Made by a program: the position numbers and the translations under genes
Shown here: positions 1 through 7,848 of the stretch, in pieces
How the letters are laid out: each line of letters starts with the position of its first letter
Numbering within the stretch: the first letter of the stretch is position 1
Notes under the pieces: model-generated
The model's input: only the letters and a program-made list of their open reading frames with translations
The model's database searches: none
What the model was told of the DNA's origin: nothing
Origin: JAMXLO01 sp963749575
GTDB taxonomy: Bacteria; Pseudomonadota; Alphaproteobacteria; Acetobacterales; Acetobacteraceae
DNA: 64,000 bases
Direction: 5' to 3'
NCBI GenBank assembly: GCA_963749575.1
Contig: CAVVNM010000014.1
Span: 62,001 to 126,000, forward strand

Positions 1-756
1 AGCTCCGGGCCTTTCATGTCACGCACTCCCGCCTCGGGCAGGATGCCGAGGCGCTTGGCGACCTCCTGGTACGCCTCCTCGACCTTGCCCAGATCGCGGC
101 GGAAGCGATCCTTGTCCATCTTCTCATTGGTCTTGCTGTCCCACAGGCGGCAATTGTCCGGGCTGATCTCGTCGGCCAGTACGATGCGCATCTCCTCGTT
201 CTCCCACAGCCGGCCGAACTCCAGCTTGAAATCCACCAGCGTGATGCCGACCCCCAGGAACAGGCCGGTGAGGAAGTCGTTGATGCGCAGCGTCAGGGCC
301 ACGATATCGTCGAGATCGGGGGTGTTGGCCCAGCCGAAGCAGGTGATGTGCTCCTCGGACACCATCGGGTCCTCGAGCGCGTCGTTCTTGTAGTAGGTAC
401 TCGATGATCGAACGCGGCAGCCGCGTGCCCTCCGGAATGCCGAGACGCTTCGACAGGCTGCCGGCGGCGACGTTGCGGACCACCACCTCGAGCGGAATGA
501 TCTCCACCTCGCGGATCAGCTGCTCACGCATGTTCAGGCGGCGGACGAAATGGGTGGGGATGCCGATCTCCGCCAGCCGCATCATCAGGTATTCGCTGAT
601 GCGGTTGTTCAGCACGCCCTTGCCGGTGATCACGCCCTTCTTCTGGGCGTTGAAGGCGGTCGCATCGTCCTTGAAATACTGCACGAGCGTGCCGGGTTCC
701 GGCCCCTCGAACAGGATCTTGGCTTTCCCCTCGTAAAGCTGGCGGCGACGGGCCAT
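1..756 (-). CDS. purC: Phosphoribosylaminoimidazole-succinocarboxamide synthase (frameshifted, last codons outside window)
   Basis: SAICAR synthase joins CAIR and aspartate with ATP in de novo purine synthesis. The N-terminus (ARRRQLYEGKAKILFEG) and the following block containing EIIPLEVVVRN are typical of PurC. After residue about 120 (SIIEY) the frame breaks near base 397. Dropping one C restores YYKNDALEDP and the rest of the protein, through VDFKLEFGRLW, to the window edge. The gene is nearly full length (family about 250 aa). The ATG at 756 follows AAAGGGGATC as a ribosome site; an in-frame upstream start exists but adds an unrelated extension. purC is normally essential, so I read the shift as a sequence error rather than a pseudogene. 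Identity is certain from the motifs; the stop codon lies just outside the window. Confidence 0.93.
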
Positions 757-897
757 CACGATCCCCTTTTGGGCAGCGTTTCGGATATAGCAGCGCAGCG
801 CCCGGGCCGCCATGCCAGGGCGGTCGACATGCCAGGGCGCTGGACCTGCGCCATGCGCTATTGCAGGTTCGACGGCTCACCGCGGCCCTGCGCCAGA

Positions 898-1425
898 TCA
901 TTCGTTCTTCGTCACCTTCGCAGCCGCCTCGTTTCGTTGGTCGGTCGCCACCTGCTCGAACGCGGCCGACAGACGAGCGATGAGGCTCTCGCGGCCCTCG
1001 GGCAGAGGTGTTTCGAGGTGGATGTGGCGCAATTCGTCAGCGAACGCGCTCCAGAGTAGCGGGCCGCCCTCTTCCATCAACTGCTGACGGATCGCCAGCT
1101 CCGGAGAGGTCGGCAGATGTCGACGGCCCCAGGCGCCCAATTGCACCAGCACGGGCACCAGCTGGATCGCCTTTTCGGTCAGGCTGTAGATTGCCTTCTG
1201 CCGGTGGGCGGGATCGTCGCTGCGCGAGAGTAGCCCCGCCTCGACGAGCCGCTTCAACCGCGCGGCCAGAATGTTGGAGGCGATTCCCTCTTGTGAGCGC
1301 GCGAGCAGCTCGCGGAAGTGCCGGCGGTTCCCGAACATGATGTCGCGGATAACGATGAGACTCCAGCGGTCGCCGAGCACCTCGAGCGCAAGATTGATGG
1401 GGCAGCCGGAGCGGTTCTCGAGCAT
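898..1425 (-). CDS. HxlR-type winged-helix transcriptional regulator
   Basis: The 175-aa protein has the HxlR layout: a Cys-Pro motif near the start (SGCPINLALEVLG), then GDRWSLIVIRDIMFG, a recognition region (RSQEGIASNILAARLKRL) and the wing (AHRQKAIYSLTEKA). Family members are small dimeric DNA-binding proteins that sense redox state or electrophiles and usually control the divergent neighbour. The next gene, a DHFR-fold reductase at 1497, is divergent with a 71-bp spacer that contains a dyad, so autoregulation and control of that gene are likely (inference). I chose the ATG at 1425. A longer reading to 1620 would overlap the divergent gene and has no family support. About 70 residues follow the core domain. 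Confidence 0.85.
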   Translation of the reverse strand: MLENRSGCPINLALEVLGDRWSLIVIRDIMFGNRRHFRELLARSQEGIASNILAARLKRLVEAGLLSRSDDPAHRQKAIYSLTEKAIQLVPVLVQLGAWGRRHLPTSPELAIRQQLMEEGGPLLWSAFADELRHIHLETPLPEGRESLIARLSAAFEQVATDQRNEAAAKVTKNE

Positions 1426-1460
1426 GACCGATTGCAATATAAAATCAGTTTGATAAACCA

Positions 1461-1476
1461 CAACTGGTTGCAGTTC
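1461..1476. promoter_or_regulatory. Candidate operator dyad between HxlR gene and reductase gene
   Basis: CAACTGGTTGCAGTTC contains AACTG (1462-1466) and CAGTT (1471-1475) as a perfect inverted repeat with a 4-base spacer. It lies 21 bp before the reductase start and within an AT-rich patch (1434-1460) that can serve divergent promoters. Placement suits an HxlR operator. Assignment to this regulator is inferred. Confidence 0.4.
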
Positions 1477-1496
1477 ACAATCAGACGGAGGCCCCC

Positions 1497-2129
1497 ATGG
1501 GCAAGGTGCGCGCAGCGGGTTTTGGAGTGTCCATCGACGGCTATGGGGCCGGCCCGGACCAGAGCCTGGAGCATCCGCTCGGCAAAGGGGGCAGGGAGTT
1601 GCACAATTGGTTCTACCCAACCCGGACCTTTCGATCGATGCTCGGGCAAGACGGCGGGACTGACGATCGCTTCGCCAGCGCCGCGGCGGCAGGCTTCGGC
1701 GCCTTCATCCTCGGCCGCAATATGTTCGGCCCGATCCGCGGCGAATGGCCGGACGACGCGTGGAAGGGCTGGTGGGGTGACAATCCGCCATACCACGCGC
1801 CGACCTTCATCCTCACCCACCATGCCCGGGCGCCAATCGTGATGCAGGGCGGGACGACCTTCCATTTCGTCACCGACGGGATCGGGGCGGCGCTCGCCCA
1901 GGCCAAAGCCGCCGCGGGTGAGCTGGACGTGAAGATCGGCGGCGGAGTTTCGACGGTCCGCCAGTACCTGCTCGCAGGAGCGATCGACGAGTTGCACCTG
2001 GCGCTGTCGCCCGTCGTTCTGGGCCGTGGTGAATCCCTGTTCGTAGGCATTGACCTGCCAGGCCTTGGCTATCGGGTGACGGAGGCGGTCCCAACGGAGC
2101 TGGCGACCCACCTCGTGCTGACGCGCTGA
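1497..2129 (+). CDS. Dihydrofolate reductase-fold (RibD C-terminal-like) family protein
   Basis: This 210-aa protein belongs to the RibD C-terminal/DHFR-like superfamily of NADPH-binding proteins (YyaP/YwjB type). Visible markers are the N-terminal VSIDGYGAGPDQS strand, FGAFILGRNMF in the first third, the IVMQGGTTFHFV block, the nucleotide-binding DVKIGGGVSTVRQYL and the closing ELHLALSPVVLGRGESLF. A clear GGAGG (1485-1489) precedes the ATG. Members are usually annotated as deaminase/reductase; the actual substrate is unknown and true folate reduction is unlikely. It is divergently paired with the HxlR regulator, an arrangement common for oxidoreductases induced by the compound the regulator senses (inference). 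Confidence 0.82.
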   Translation: MGKVRAAGFGVSIDGYGAGPDQSLEHPLGKGGRELHNWFYPTRTFRSMLGQDGGTDDRFASAAAAGFGAFILGRNMFGPIRGEWPDDAWKGWWGDNPPYHAPTFILTHHARAPIVMQGGTTFHFVTDGIGAALAQAKAAAGELDVKIGGGVSTVRQYLLAGAIDELHLALSPVVLGRGESLFVGIDLPGLGYRVTEAVPTELATHLVLTR

Positions 2130-2322
2130 CCGCCGGGAGAGAATGGCGATTGGTCCCAGCTTCATGTCGGCATGGGGCCGCTCTCCGCAAAGGTCCGCAA
2201 TCCACGGAATGTCCAGTTAGAGTGCAGCGGCGAAATGGCCGGCCCGCTGGATCCGAGCACTTCTGAAGTGGACCGAAGACCTGCAGAATCAAGCTGTTCT
2301 GCGGCGGGCAGGAGAAGATCCG

Positions 2323-2535
2323 GTGAGCTTCATCGAAGGGCTAGCTAGACTGCGCACAGGTCAGTCTTCTTCCGCCGAGCATCGAAGATTACATTGCGCC
2401 CGCTGCACTGGTGCGAGTGGTGGACGCGTTCGTTGACACCCTCGACCTGAGCGAGCTCGGTTTCGAGCGCACCGTCGCCGTCGCGACCGGTCGTGCCGGC
2501 TTCCGGCCGGGCGTCATGCTATGCGTTTCGGCGTC
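2323..2535 (+). pseudogene. IS1182-family-like transposase, N-terminal remnant
   Basis: From GTG 2323 the reading VSFIEGLAR, then after a frameshift near 2355 SLLPPSIEDYIAP, then ALVRVVDAFVDTLDLSELGF and VAVATGRAGFRPG, follows the conserved N-terminus of IS1182-type transposases. The expected catalytic domain is absent; similarity stops at about 2520-2535. Only about 70 of roughly 450 residues remain, so this is a dead fragment. It marks the left edge of an accessory stretch. Confidence 0.7.
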
Positions 2536-2550
2536 GCCGATTAACCTCCA

Positions 2551-2646
2551 ATCGGCGTCCAGGTTTGACCCCGCCTGGAGGTCAAAATTATTCGTAGAAT
2601 CAATATCGTAAGAGACATATGAGGGGGTCAATGTCGGAAGCCGATC
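2551..2646. repeat. Inverted motif pair resembling IS21-type element ends
   Basis: GGCGTCCAGGTTTGACCCC at 2554-2572 faces GGGGGTCAATGTCGGAAGCCG at about 2623-2643, with AGGTCAAAATT at 2579-2589 between them. Such GGGGTCAA...GCCGAT motifs occur in the terminal repeats of IS21-family elements. No istA or istB gene is present, so this would be a scar. Assignment is tentative and from memory of the motif only. Confidence 0.35.
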
Positions 2647-2676
2647 GCCTGCCGGTATGGAATGGATAAACATAAA

Positions 2677-2977
2677 CTATTTCAATGGGATAAGCGTGGT
2701 CTGCCCGTGGTCAAACTTGGGCGCCGAATCACAGTCGGACGCGTAAAGTCCGAGCAACGGTGCATGTGCCCCGATTGCGGTCTCGGGATAACCCACCAAA
2801 CAGAAGAGGTTGCTAGGGTTCTCCAAAACACGAATAATGCCTTGAATGACTGTCTCGGGCCCTTCAAACGTCTGCGCGCACGCCCATAAAGCTTCCAGGG
2901 CCTCCTCAAAACGGGGATTGAACCTGACGCGTTGCGGCTACCACAATGCCCCATGCCCAACCAGAAGCCGCTCCCAT
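2677..2977 (-). CDS. Small uncharacterised protein (frameshifted)
   Basis: On the minus strand an ATG at 2977 opens a frame (GAASGWAWGIVVAATRQV) that must shift by one base near 2915-2930. It then continues as RFNPRFEEALEALWACAQTF, TVIQGIIRVLENPSNLFCLV and YPETAIGAHAPLLGLYASDC to a stop at 2677. The combined product is about 99 aa with a natural composition and mixed helix/strand character. I do not recognise the family. It lies 106 bp downstream of the DUF3800 gene on the same strand and may be co-transcribed with it. No standard single-frame ORF covers it, so it is easily missed. Whether it is a functional gene with a sequence error or a decayed one is open. Confidence 0.5.
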
Positions 2978-3082
2978 CACCGTCCGCCGACAACCCCGAG
3001 CAGTCGCGTCGGTTCATTGATGCGGCGCGGGCTGCGGAAGCGGACGAAACGCCGGGGGCGACAGAGCGGGCTCTTGAGAAAG

Positions 3083-3883
3083 TCATCCGGCCTCCTCCTG
3101 CAAGCGAGCCGCTTCCATCCGCGCAATCAGAAAGGGCAGATTCTCGCGGTCGTAAAGCCGAAGGTCGAGGTAACCGCTTTCGGGGTGTAGAGCATCAAGC
3201 GCCCGACGATTTCGGTTCTTAGAACTCCGGATACGTTTGTTGGCCTCGTAGGCAAGCACGTCGGCCGCTTGAAGCGGTACAAACTCGTCCTTGCGCCCGA
3301 AGGCAAAAGACATCCGGCAACCAAGCGGATTGTACTGCCGCTCCATGTGCTCAAAGGTATCCCAAGCCTCGCGCTTGAAGTCGTTGGTCTCGTGGAAAAA
3401 TGCGATGCGCTCGCCATTACCTGACTTAGCCTTCTCGTCAAGAATGGTCGCCATCACCCAGTGGAGACACGCCCCATACGGATTGCCAAGCATTCGGCGA
3501 AGTTCCTCGCGCCCAGCAAGGGCTTCCTCGAAATGTTCAATTTGAATGCCGATTGCGATTCCCATCCCAACATTCTTTGGAATGATCGGAAGCGCGCGCG
3601 CCGCCACCGCAGCAACGCGTTCTTTTGTCCACCCCTCAAACTCTCCGTGGCAATTCGCCGCGTCGGCCGCATGATAGACCTTCACAGGACGAATCGCAGC
3701 CTTCCACCCGCGAGTAAAAGCTGCCCACTCTTTTGGGCGCGCAACATACGCCGCCACCGTGACAACTGGTGACCCGTCATGGATTCCGGATTCATCCAGA
3801 AAAACCTTAAGCACCGCTACAACTCCGCTGTGACCAGCTAAGACAGCGCGGCTAGTCTCCAATACATCCCGAGCCGCGCTCAC
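3083..3883 (-). CDS. DUF3800 domain-containing protein
   Basis: The protein has the two DUF3800 hallmarks: VLKVFLDESG at the N-terminus, with Asp and Glu that resemble an RNase H-like acidic pair, and PLQAADVLAYEANKR near the C-terminus. Between them lies IAFFHETNDFKREAWDTF. The family is uncharacterised and is often found on mobile or defence-associated DNA. Two starts are plausible. GTG 3883 gives 266 aa and has AGGAG 6 bases upstream; GTG 3814 gives 243 aa, places VFLDES at the usual position and has GGAG 8 bases upstream. It sits next to transposase scars and is divergent from four small unknown genes. Function not assigned. Confidence 0.8.
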   Translation of the reverse strand: MSAARDVLETSRAVLAGHSGVVAVLKVFLDESGIHDGSPVVTVAAYVARPKEWAAFTRGWKAAIRPVKVYHAADAANCHGEFEGWTKERVAAVAARALPIIPKNVGMGIAIGIQIEHFEEALAGREELRRMLGNPYGACLHWVMATILDEKAKSGNGERIAFFHETNDFKREAWDTFEHMERQYNPLGCRMSFAFGRKDEFVPLQAADVLAYEANKRIRSSKNRNRRALDALHPESGYLDLRLYDRENLPFLIARMEAARLQEEAG

Positions 3884-3920
3884 GACGCACTCCTAGAATT
3901 TAGTCCGTCCGCTTGGGTCT

Positions 3921-4186
3921 GTGAAGTGTAATGTTGCCAAGATTACAGCGATCAGCCAGGCCCAGCTGAAACTGGAACTTAAGCGCAAGCTGGAAGAGAA
4001 CAAGCGCAGATATCAAAGGAGGGATCGAGAACTCGTCCGCCAGTTCCCGAAGAGCGCGAGGAACGGTATCTTCGCAATCGGTATAACGAACATCGCAGGA
4101 CGTTGGGTCTCCCGCCGCTCCGCGATGACCAACGTGTACCCCCCAGGAGGGAGTGGGATCCGAACGTGCCTCTCCTCGAATTATGA
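3921..4186 (+). CDS. Small charged uncharacterised protein (frameshifted)
   Basis: Reading from GTG 3921 gives a strongly helical, charged segment (QAQLKLELKRKLEENKRRYQ, then RRDRELVRQ). Near base 4045 the frame must shift. The continuation VPEEREERYLRNRYNEHRR, LGLPPLRDDQRVPPRREWDP, VPLLEL ends at TGA 4184-4186. The two parts fit together naturally at about 88 aa. No family is recognised; the lysine/arginine/glutamate helix suggests a nucleic-acid- or protein-binding coil. It is the first of four closely spaced plus-strand genes that run to 5350, and is divergent from the DUF3800 gene with a 37-bp spacer. Start choice is uncertain. Confidence 0.45.
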
Positions 4187-4206
4187 GCCACGTTCTTGGA
4201 GGTCGA

Positions 4207-4449
4207 ATGAGCAACGACGCCCACCACCGCGCATCCGCATGGAAGCACGTGCTGTCGCTTTGCAACCACATCACAGCGGTCGGGGACGCGTGCAGCGATC
4301 CGCGCGCGAAGGCCGAACTGGGGCGGCTCATTGATCATCTCAACGAACACGCCTTGGAAATCGAGCTGTGCAAGCTGGCCGCGCTCCACAGGGGAGCGGC
4401 GCCCTGCTGCCATCTCCTGTTCCGTACAACCCTTGACGAAGTGAACTGA
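4207..4449 (+). CDS. Small uncharacterised protein
   Basis: An 80-aa protein starting MSNDAHHRASAWKHV from ATG 4207. A strong ribosome site GGAGG (4198-4202) sits 4 bases before the ATG. The sequence is histidine-rich near the start and mostly helical (AELGRLIDHLNEHALEIELC). A longer in-frame start at 4153 lacks a ribosome site. It follows the charged gene by 20 bp and precedes the cysteine-rich gene by 24 bp, so the group looks like one transcript. No known domain is seen. Function unknown. Confidence 0.6.
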   Translation: MSNDAHHRASAWKHVLSLCNHITAVGDACSDPRAKAELGRLIDHLNEHALEIELCKLAALHRGAAPCCHLLFRTTLDEVN

Positions 4450-4473
4450 TACCTTGTCGCATCATGACGACCG

Positions 4474-4773
4474 ATGAGCGGCGTGACGAAGTTCTGCAAG
4501 GACTGCCGACACGCCCGACCGCCGGAGGGCAGGGGCGAGTGGATGTGCGGCCATCCGACGGTTGGCGTCTGGCGCGGCATCGACGTCGTCACCGGAGAAC
4601 ACCGCGTCGAGCAGATCCCGTGCCGGACCAACCGGCAGATCGGCAACCGCAACGATGCGCAGCACTGGAGCCGGAGGAGCTTCCAGGCTTCTTGTGACAA
4701 GCTGCAGAAAGGGCGCCTCACGGCGCCCCGACTTGCATTCAGGCCGATGGCTGCGTGCAGCACATGGAGGTAA
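4474..4773 (+). CDS. Small cysteine-motif protein, possible zinc ribbon
   Basis: The 99-aa protein begins MSGVTKFCKDCRHARPPEG and continues WMCGHPTVGV and CRTNRQIGN. The CxxC, a later CxHP and a further Cys resemble small phage- or plasmid-encoded proteins with a treble-cysteine metal site (CKDC...C.HP...C). The C-terminal 25 residues look less constrained, so a shorter native form is possible. It overlaps the next gene's ATG at 4764 by 10 bases. Metal binding is inferred from the cysteine spacing only. Confidence 0.55.
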   Translation: MSGVTKFCKDCRHARPPEGRGEWMCGHPTVGVWRGIDVVTGEHRVEQIPCRTNRQIGNRNDAQHWSRRSFQASCDKLQKGRLTAPRLAFRPMAACSTWR

Positions 4774-5350
4774 TTGTGGCCTTCGGATGGCCTACCGATT
4801 TCACTTGGTACAGGCTGCTGACCGATTGGGGCAGTTTCGTCGTGGGTGCTTTGCTCTGGTCGCCGGCACCGCTGCCTATGTCGGTGCACGACAAGCTGCT
4901 GCCCGCCAGATAGCTGCATTGACACGCAAGGACCGCATGCAGGCGCGCGGCATAGTCGTCGGTGTGTATCCCGAACTCCTGGAGGCGCGGGAAGAGCACA
5001 AGAGGGTCATGGAGGCAGTTAACCAACGGTTCCCCAGAATGGGATGGATGACGATCGTGCAAGCTATACAGAGCGCACAAATGGAAGTTCCGCCCTTCCT
5101 GTCCAGGAGCGTCGATAACCTTTTCGTGGTCGACCCGGGCGCAGCGAGCCTTATCCAGTTCGTCAGCTACACACTGCAATACAATCGGCGAATCCGCGAC
5201 GTTGCGCAGCGGGTTGCCCAATCCCCCGGGGTTTCCGATCCGCCTGATATGAGGGACGAATTGTCCGGCGACCTGAAGCTCATTGCGATCGCGCTCGAGG
5301 ATGCAATTCGCGAGATCCGCCCTATCCACGATGAAGCGACCGGGCCGTAG
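4764..5350 (+). CDS. Uncharacterised protein with one predicted membrane segment (frameshifted)
   Basis: From ATG 4764 (or GTG 4776, after GGAGG 4766-4770) the frame reads VAFGWPTDFTWYRLLTDWGS, FVVGALL. A shift near 4848 then leads to ALVAGTAAYVGARQAAARQI. Together these make a short periplasmic or cytoplasmic head, one transmembrane helix and a cationic heptad-like stretch, which is a common architecture. The soluble part (about 150 aa) includes VGVYPELLEAREEHKRVMEA, PFLSRSVDNLFVVDPGA and a closing helix IALEDAIREIRPI. No enzyme motif is visible. It closes the four-gene run. The shift could be a sequence error or a real lesion. Confidence 0.55.
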
Positions 5351-5685
5351 GTGTGCCTCCCCAGGCGATGGTGCGGGAATGACAGGTTATCCGACCCAGA
5401 CAGTGTATGCACCGCATCGATACTGCATATGCACAACGGTGACTAACTGCTGCGGCGGCCTCTCGTGCATACAACTGATGCGTGGCCGCGAACTCTCCTA
5501 GGCACGGTTCGGGGCGTTACCTCCTCTGGCGCTTGGCCCGTCTGGGCACGGCCACGCAGAAAAGCGACCGTCTGCATTTGAGCCACGCGATCTCAGTCGT
5601 CACTCGAATTTCAGACCGTTGAAGCGCCGCGCGAGGTCGAGGACGGCCTCGTGCGGCCATCATTTTTAGCCCGAAGAAGGGTGAC
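5351..5685. other. Intergenic stretch with one copy of a 40-bp repeat
   Basis: No convincing gene is seen over these 335 bases. It holds the first copy of the 40-bp element (5408-5447) and a purine-rich GAAGAAGGGTGAC just before the next ATG. Open frames here lack ribosome sites and a plausible composition. Confidence 0.6.
5408..5447. repeat. 40-bp intergenic repeat, copy 1
   Basis: This segment matches 7137-7176 at 36 of 40 positions in the same orientation. It contains GCATCGATAC and the palindrome TGCATATGCA, followed by CAACGGTGACTAAC. Both copies are outside genes. Confidence 0.75.
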
Positions 5686-6039
5686 ATGGCAGCCATCGAC
5701 TACGCCACTTGTGGCATCAACGACGTAATCGCGTATTCGCTGAAGCTGCACCCCAAGGTGCTTGCGGACCGCCTTCGGTTCCACGCGCGGGTGCATGCTC
5801 AGTTCGCCGATGCTTACAACAACAGTGAAGTGATGCGGAACGAGCTTGACCTCGCCGGCCGACTACACTCCTTCGCCGATGCGATCGAGCTCGGCGACCA
5901 CACGATACCCGGCGACTTCGATGTGCGCCGCGAGGCCTTCAGCTGCGCGGCGCGGCTGCAGGATCTGCACCCAATCATGCAAAAGGTGATCGCTAAGCGA
6001 GAAGATGCGCGGAATGCGCGTCCGGGCAGAAGCGGCTGA
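5686..6039 (+). CDS. Uncharacterised 117-aa protein
   Basis: ATG 5686 follows GAAGAAGGGTGAC, an acceptable ribosome site. The protein (MAAIDYATCGINDVIAYSLK at the start, YNNSEVMRNELDLAGRLHSF in the middle, AARLQDLHPIMQKVIAKRED near the end) is soluble and largely helical with no recognised domain. It lies alone between the four-gene accessory run and a convergent LysR gene. Composition resembles the surrounding accessory genes. I do not assign a function. Confidence 0.6.
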   Translation: MAAIDYATCGINDVIAYSLKLHPKVLADRLRFHARVHAQFADAYNNSEVMRNELDLAGRLHSFADAIELGDHTIPGDFDVRREAFSCAARLQDLHPIMQKVIAKREDARNARPGRSG

Positions 6040-6117
6040 GTTGCGGCAGCAGGCCAGCGATGGCCGTCACGCGGGGCCTTGCAGCAGCCATCCAAGAGAG
6101 CGTTTCTGTGGCGACGT

Positions 6118-7038
6118 CAGCCCGGGGCAAAGCGGCTCAGTTCCTGCGCCACGACCTCGCGTAGCCAGCGATGCGCCGGATCGTGACGGCGCGTCTCATG
6201 CCAGATCATGTAAATCGGCAATGAAGGCAGATTCGAGCGGAAGCGGTAGAACCTGCAGTCCTAGCCGCTGCTCCATAATCGGGCCCATGCTCGCCGCGAA
6301 TATGCCCACCAGGTCAGTGCTTGCCACGAGCGTGGGGATCTCGAGAAGCTCACTCACGTGCACCGTCTCGCGTATTCCGAGTTGCAGAAGCTCTCTGATG
6401 GCCATGGGCGCATGTTCGAACTCGCGTCGATGGTGAATGGAAACAAACTCCGCCTTCAGCAACTCCTCCATGGTGAGACCCACACCAACCGAGGGGTGAC
6501 CACGTCTGGCCAAGAGCACCAGCCGATCATCGAAGAGTTTCCTGTTTACGAATGGGTCCAACTGGACCGGCAGCCAGTCGATGGCGATATCTACGACGCC
6601 ATCACGAAGGCTTTCCTCGAGGTCCAGCGGCCGAGAAACAGTATCGGACGTCAGCACGATACCGGGGGCGGCGGCCGCTACGGCAGCTTGCAATGCCAGC
6701 GAGTAAAACGGCCCCATGGGATGCGGAATGCTGATCCGGAAGCGGCGTTGCGATGTGCCGGGATCGAACCCGCTGGCCTCAGCCAGGGTAGCGCGCAGGG
6801 CATCCAGCGCCTGCTTGATCGCAGGATACATCTCCTGCGCCGTCGGCGTCGGGGACAGACCTTGGCGGGCTCGGACGAAGAGATCGTCCTTGCATGCATC
6901 CCTTAGACGAGCCAGGGCATGGCTGGCCGCCGACTGGCTGAGCGCGAGGTGATCAGCGGCGCCACTGACAGTGCCGAGCTCGTAGATAGCCTCAAAGACT
7001 GTCAGCAAGTTGAGGTCAAGGCTGCGCAGGTTGAACAT
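6118..7038 (-). CDS. LysR-family transcriptional regulator (frameshift near the 3' end)
   Basis: An N-terminal winged helix-turn-helix is clear: LDLNLLTVFEAIYELGTVSG, AADHLALSQSAASHALARLR, DDLFVRARQGLSPTPTA. It is followed by a periplasmic-binding-like effector domain. The start MFNLRSLDLN is of the NodD/LeuO/NahR branch. Near base 6216 one extra base ends the frame early at 6196. Removing it gives IYMIWHETRRHDPAHRWLR and VVAQELSRFAPG before TGA at 6118-6120. This is the usual C-terminus of the branch, so total length is about 305 aa. The target is unknown. The gene is divergent from a lipoprotein gene, and the 210-bp spacer carries repeat copy 2. Confidence 0.87.
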
Positions 7039-7136
7039 GACGCGGCGCCCTTGGTTTGACGTTGGCGGCTGATCCTAGTGGGCCAGGCGTGTGGCGAGAA
7101 GGAAGCCCGCACAGCCTGAAGGAGCCGCGCACATGA

Positions 7137-7176
7137 TGCACGGTATCGATACTGCTTATGCACAACGGTGAGTAAC
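7137..7176. repeat. 40-bp intergenic repeat, copy 2
   Basis: Same element as 5408-5447 (four mismatches). Here the core is the perfect palindrome GTATCGATAC, followed by TGCTTATGCACAACGGTGAG. It lies between the divergent LysR gene (start 7038) and the lipoprotein gene (start 7249), about 100 bp from the LysR start, so a regulatory role is possible. Confidence 0.75.
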
Positions 7177-7248
7177 CATTTTGCCAACTCTCGGCGCGCA
7201 AACTCATTCGCGCGGGCAATTCAGCCCGGAGGAATGAGGATTAGTCCG

Positions 7249-7580
7249 ATGCGCAAATTGCTTCTGGCGGCAACTGCCGTCGTCCCACTTACGGTCGCTG
7301 CTTGTGCGGCCGGGCACCTGCTCCAGTTCAGACGGTGCAGATAAAAGACGCAATGATGGACTGCACGGCCATCAACGCTGAGATCGCTGCCGACACCACG
7401 CATCAAGGCGAGCTGGGTAGTGAAAAGGGTGGCAAGGTTTGCGGCTGCATTCCGGTGCTTTGTCGGGATGACACAGCGGCCGACACCGAAAGCCGGGCGC
7501 TCGATGCGCGAGACCAATACCTGTCGGCCCTCGCGCTGCAACGCTGCCCAATACAGCAGCAGACGGCGGCGGCACACTGA
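7249..7580 (+). CDS. Small lipoprotein (frameshifted)
   Basis: ATG 7249 has GAGGA 8 bases upstream and encodes a lipoprotein signal, MRKLLLAATAVVPLTVAAC, with lipobox VAAC. Shortly after the Cys the frame must shift near 7302 to continue RAPAPVQTVQIKDAMMDCTA, INAEIAADTTHQGELGSEKG and RDQYLSALALQRC. The mature part has paired cysteines (DCTA and LQRC) that may form a disulfide in the periplasm. The region after GGKV reads CGCIPVLCRDD, which looks damaged or divergent compared with small lipoproteins of this sort. It is divergent from the LysR gene. Function unknown. Confidence 0.55.
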
Positions 7581-7848
7581 CACGCGTCGGCGCACGGCGA
7601 ATGCACAGGGGTCAGCCGCGTCGTTCCCTCTGTCCGCTCCGAGGCATGCTCCGGCCGGCCGGCCAGGGCGCTGCTGGGCGGGGCACGATCGGCGAGCATA
7701 TTTCGTCTGCCTGAACCGTCGGATTGTCACGCGCAGCAACGTCCTCAGACTGACCGCTGAAGACTTCCTCGCGATGTACCCTGGATGACAGCGATCAGCA
7801 GCCGCAGGCGAGGCGCCTCGGCGAGCGAGAGCAAGGGCCCTCTGGCAG

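Noticed and set aside
3900..4413. Two minus-strand open frames of about 144 residues
   Set aside because: They overlap the plus-strand small genes, have shadow-like composition and no ribosome sites.
7740..7788. Short plus-strand segment reading NVLRLTAEDFLAMYPG before a stop
   Set aside because: It looks like a protein tail, but no upstream segment in any frame extends it convincingly and no start or ribosome site is visible. I left 7581-7848 as non-coding.
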